DNA from: an uncultured bacterium
GTDB lineage: Bacteria > Verrucomicrobiota > Kiritimatiellia > RFP12 > CAIWXQ01
Direction: 5' to 3'
NCBI GenBank assembly: GCA_903861045.1
Contig: CAIOST010000294.1
Location: 1-42,972 of the forward strand
Length of the DNA stretch: 42,972 bases
Each line of letters begins with the position of its first letter. Position 1 is the first letter of the stretch. Below the pieces are notes generated by a model. It was given only the letters and a program-made list of their open reading frames with translations. It did no database searches and was not told the origin of the DNA. Both the position numbers and the translations under genes were made by a program. Positions 42,907-42,972 of the stretch are shown here, one piece after another.

Positions 42907-42972
42907 GGCGGGTCCGGCGGCCCCGCCCTACCAATACCCGTGTGAAATCGACGAATTGTGGCAGGTAGGGCG
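42907..42972. repeat. GC-rich hairpin and inverted repeat at the window edge
   Basis: An imperfect palindrome GGCGGGTCCGGCGGCCCCGCC (42907-42927; given here as stems GGCGGG and CCCGCC) is followed by a perfect 9-bp inverted repeat, CGCCCTACC (42924-42932) and GGTAGGGCG (42964-42972), that reaches the last base. Probably another REP-type element cut by the window. Confidence 0.5.

Noticed and set aside
1-42972. tRNA or rRNA genes
   Set aside because: No T-loop (GTTCRANTC) with matching acceptor stems or rRNA signatures found by eye in the intergenic gaps; a covariance-model scan would settle it.

Overview
The window (about 43 kb, GC-rich) reads as a chromosomal segment of an anaerobic or facultative Gram-negative bacterium of the PVC superphylum. 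Kiritimatiellota/Verrucomicrobiota-like is the best guess. Reasons: secreted proteins with PKD, Calx-beta, Ig-like and 'FYRV' C-terminal signatures; REP-type palindromes with a Y1 (HUH) transposase; haem made by the siroheme-dependent Ahb route; and system II (ResB/CcsA) cytochrome c maturation. No phylogenetic marker was compared, so the placement is inference.

Region 1 (1-13.1 kb), housekeeping and accessory genes: a MauE/DoxX membrane protein fused to a thioredoxin-like domain; a flavodoxin remnant; an HPr-fold protein that has lost both phosphorylation sites; a DUF2238-type membrane protein fused to a YiiX-like permuted papain-fold domain; an operon-like run apt-tilS-M24 peptidase; a PAS/PAS/GAF/PAS hybrid histidine kinase; a polB (DNA Pol II) gene broken by one in-frame amber and lacking the ExoI glutamate; and a PIN/antitoxin pair directly upstream of polB with a clear promoter/operator.

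Region 2 (13.1-18.3 kb), decay zone: paired REP-like hairpins, a frameshifted secreted protein, a HEAT-repeat protein cut short by a second in-frame amber, a frameshifted and truncated surface-protein mosaic, and two unrecognised small genes.

Region 3 (18.3-22.5 kb): tyrS and rpsA. They are separated by an rpsA terminator and an unusual 300-bp tract packed with GTGTAAG/CTTACAC words.

Region 4 (22.5-33.9 kb), electron-transfer locus: a CbcL-like inner-membrane protein (11 CxxCH motifs plus a cytochrome b domain) faces a convergent seven-gene set. That set comprises an Ig-domain octahaem secreted cytochrome, an outer-membrane beta-barrel, a dodecahaem lipoprotein, a tetrahaem cytochrome, ResB, CcsA and an OB-fold exported protein. 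Together they carry 35 c-haem motifs. A porin-cytochrome conduit for extracellular electron exchange, with its own maturation genes, is the natural reading.

Region 5 (34.2-42.8 kb), haem supply: hemX/ccsA-like, hemA, ahbC, ahbD, ygbA (frameshifted), an ahbA-ahbB fusion, cbiK and sirC, mostly with 1-4 nt overlaps. This encodes glutamyl-tRNA reduction, sirohydrochlorin formation and metallation, and siroheme to haem. A RAYT-type transposase flanked by near-identical REP arrays sits between ahbD and ygbA. Regions 4 and 5 fit together as haem production feeding a haem-rich respiratory conduit. I saw no tRNA, rRNA or CRISPR array.
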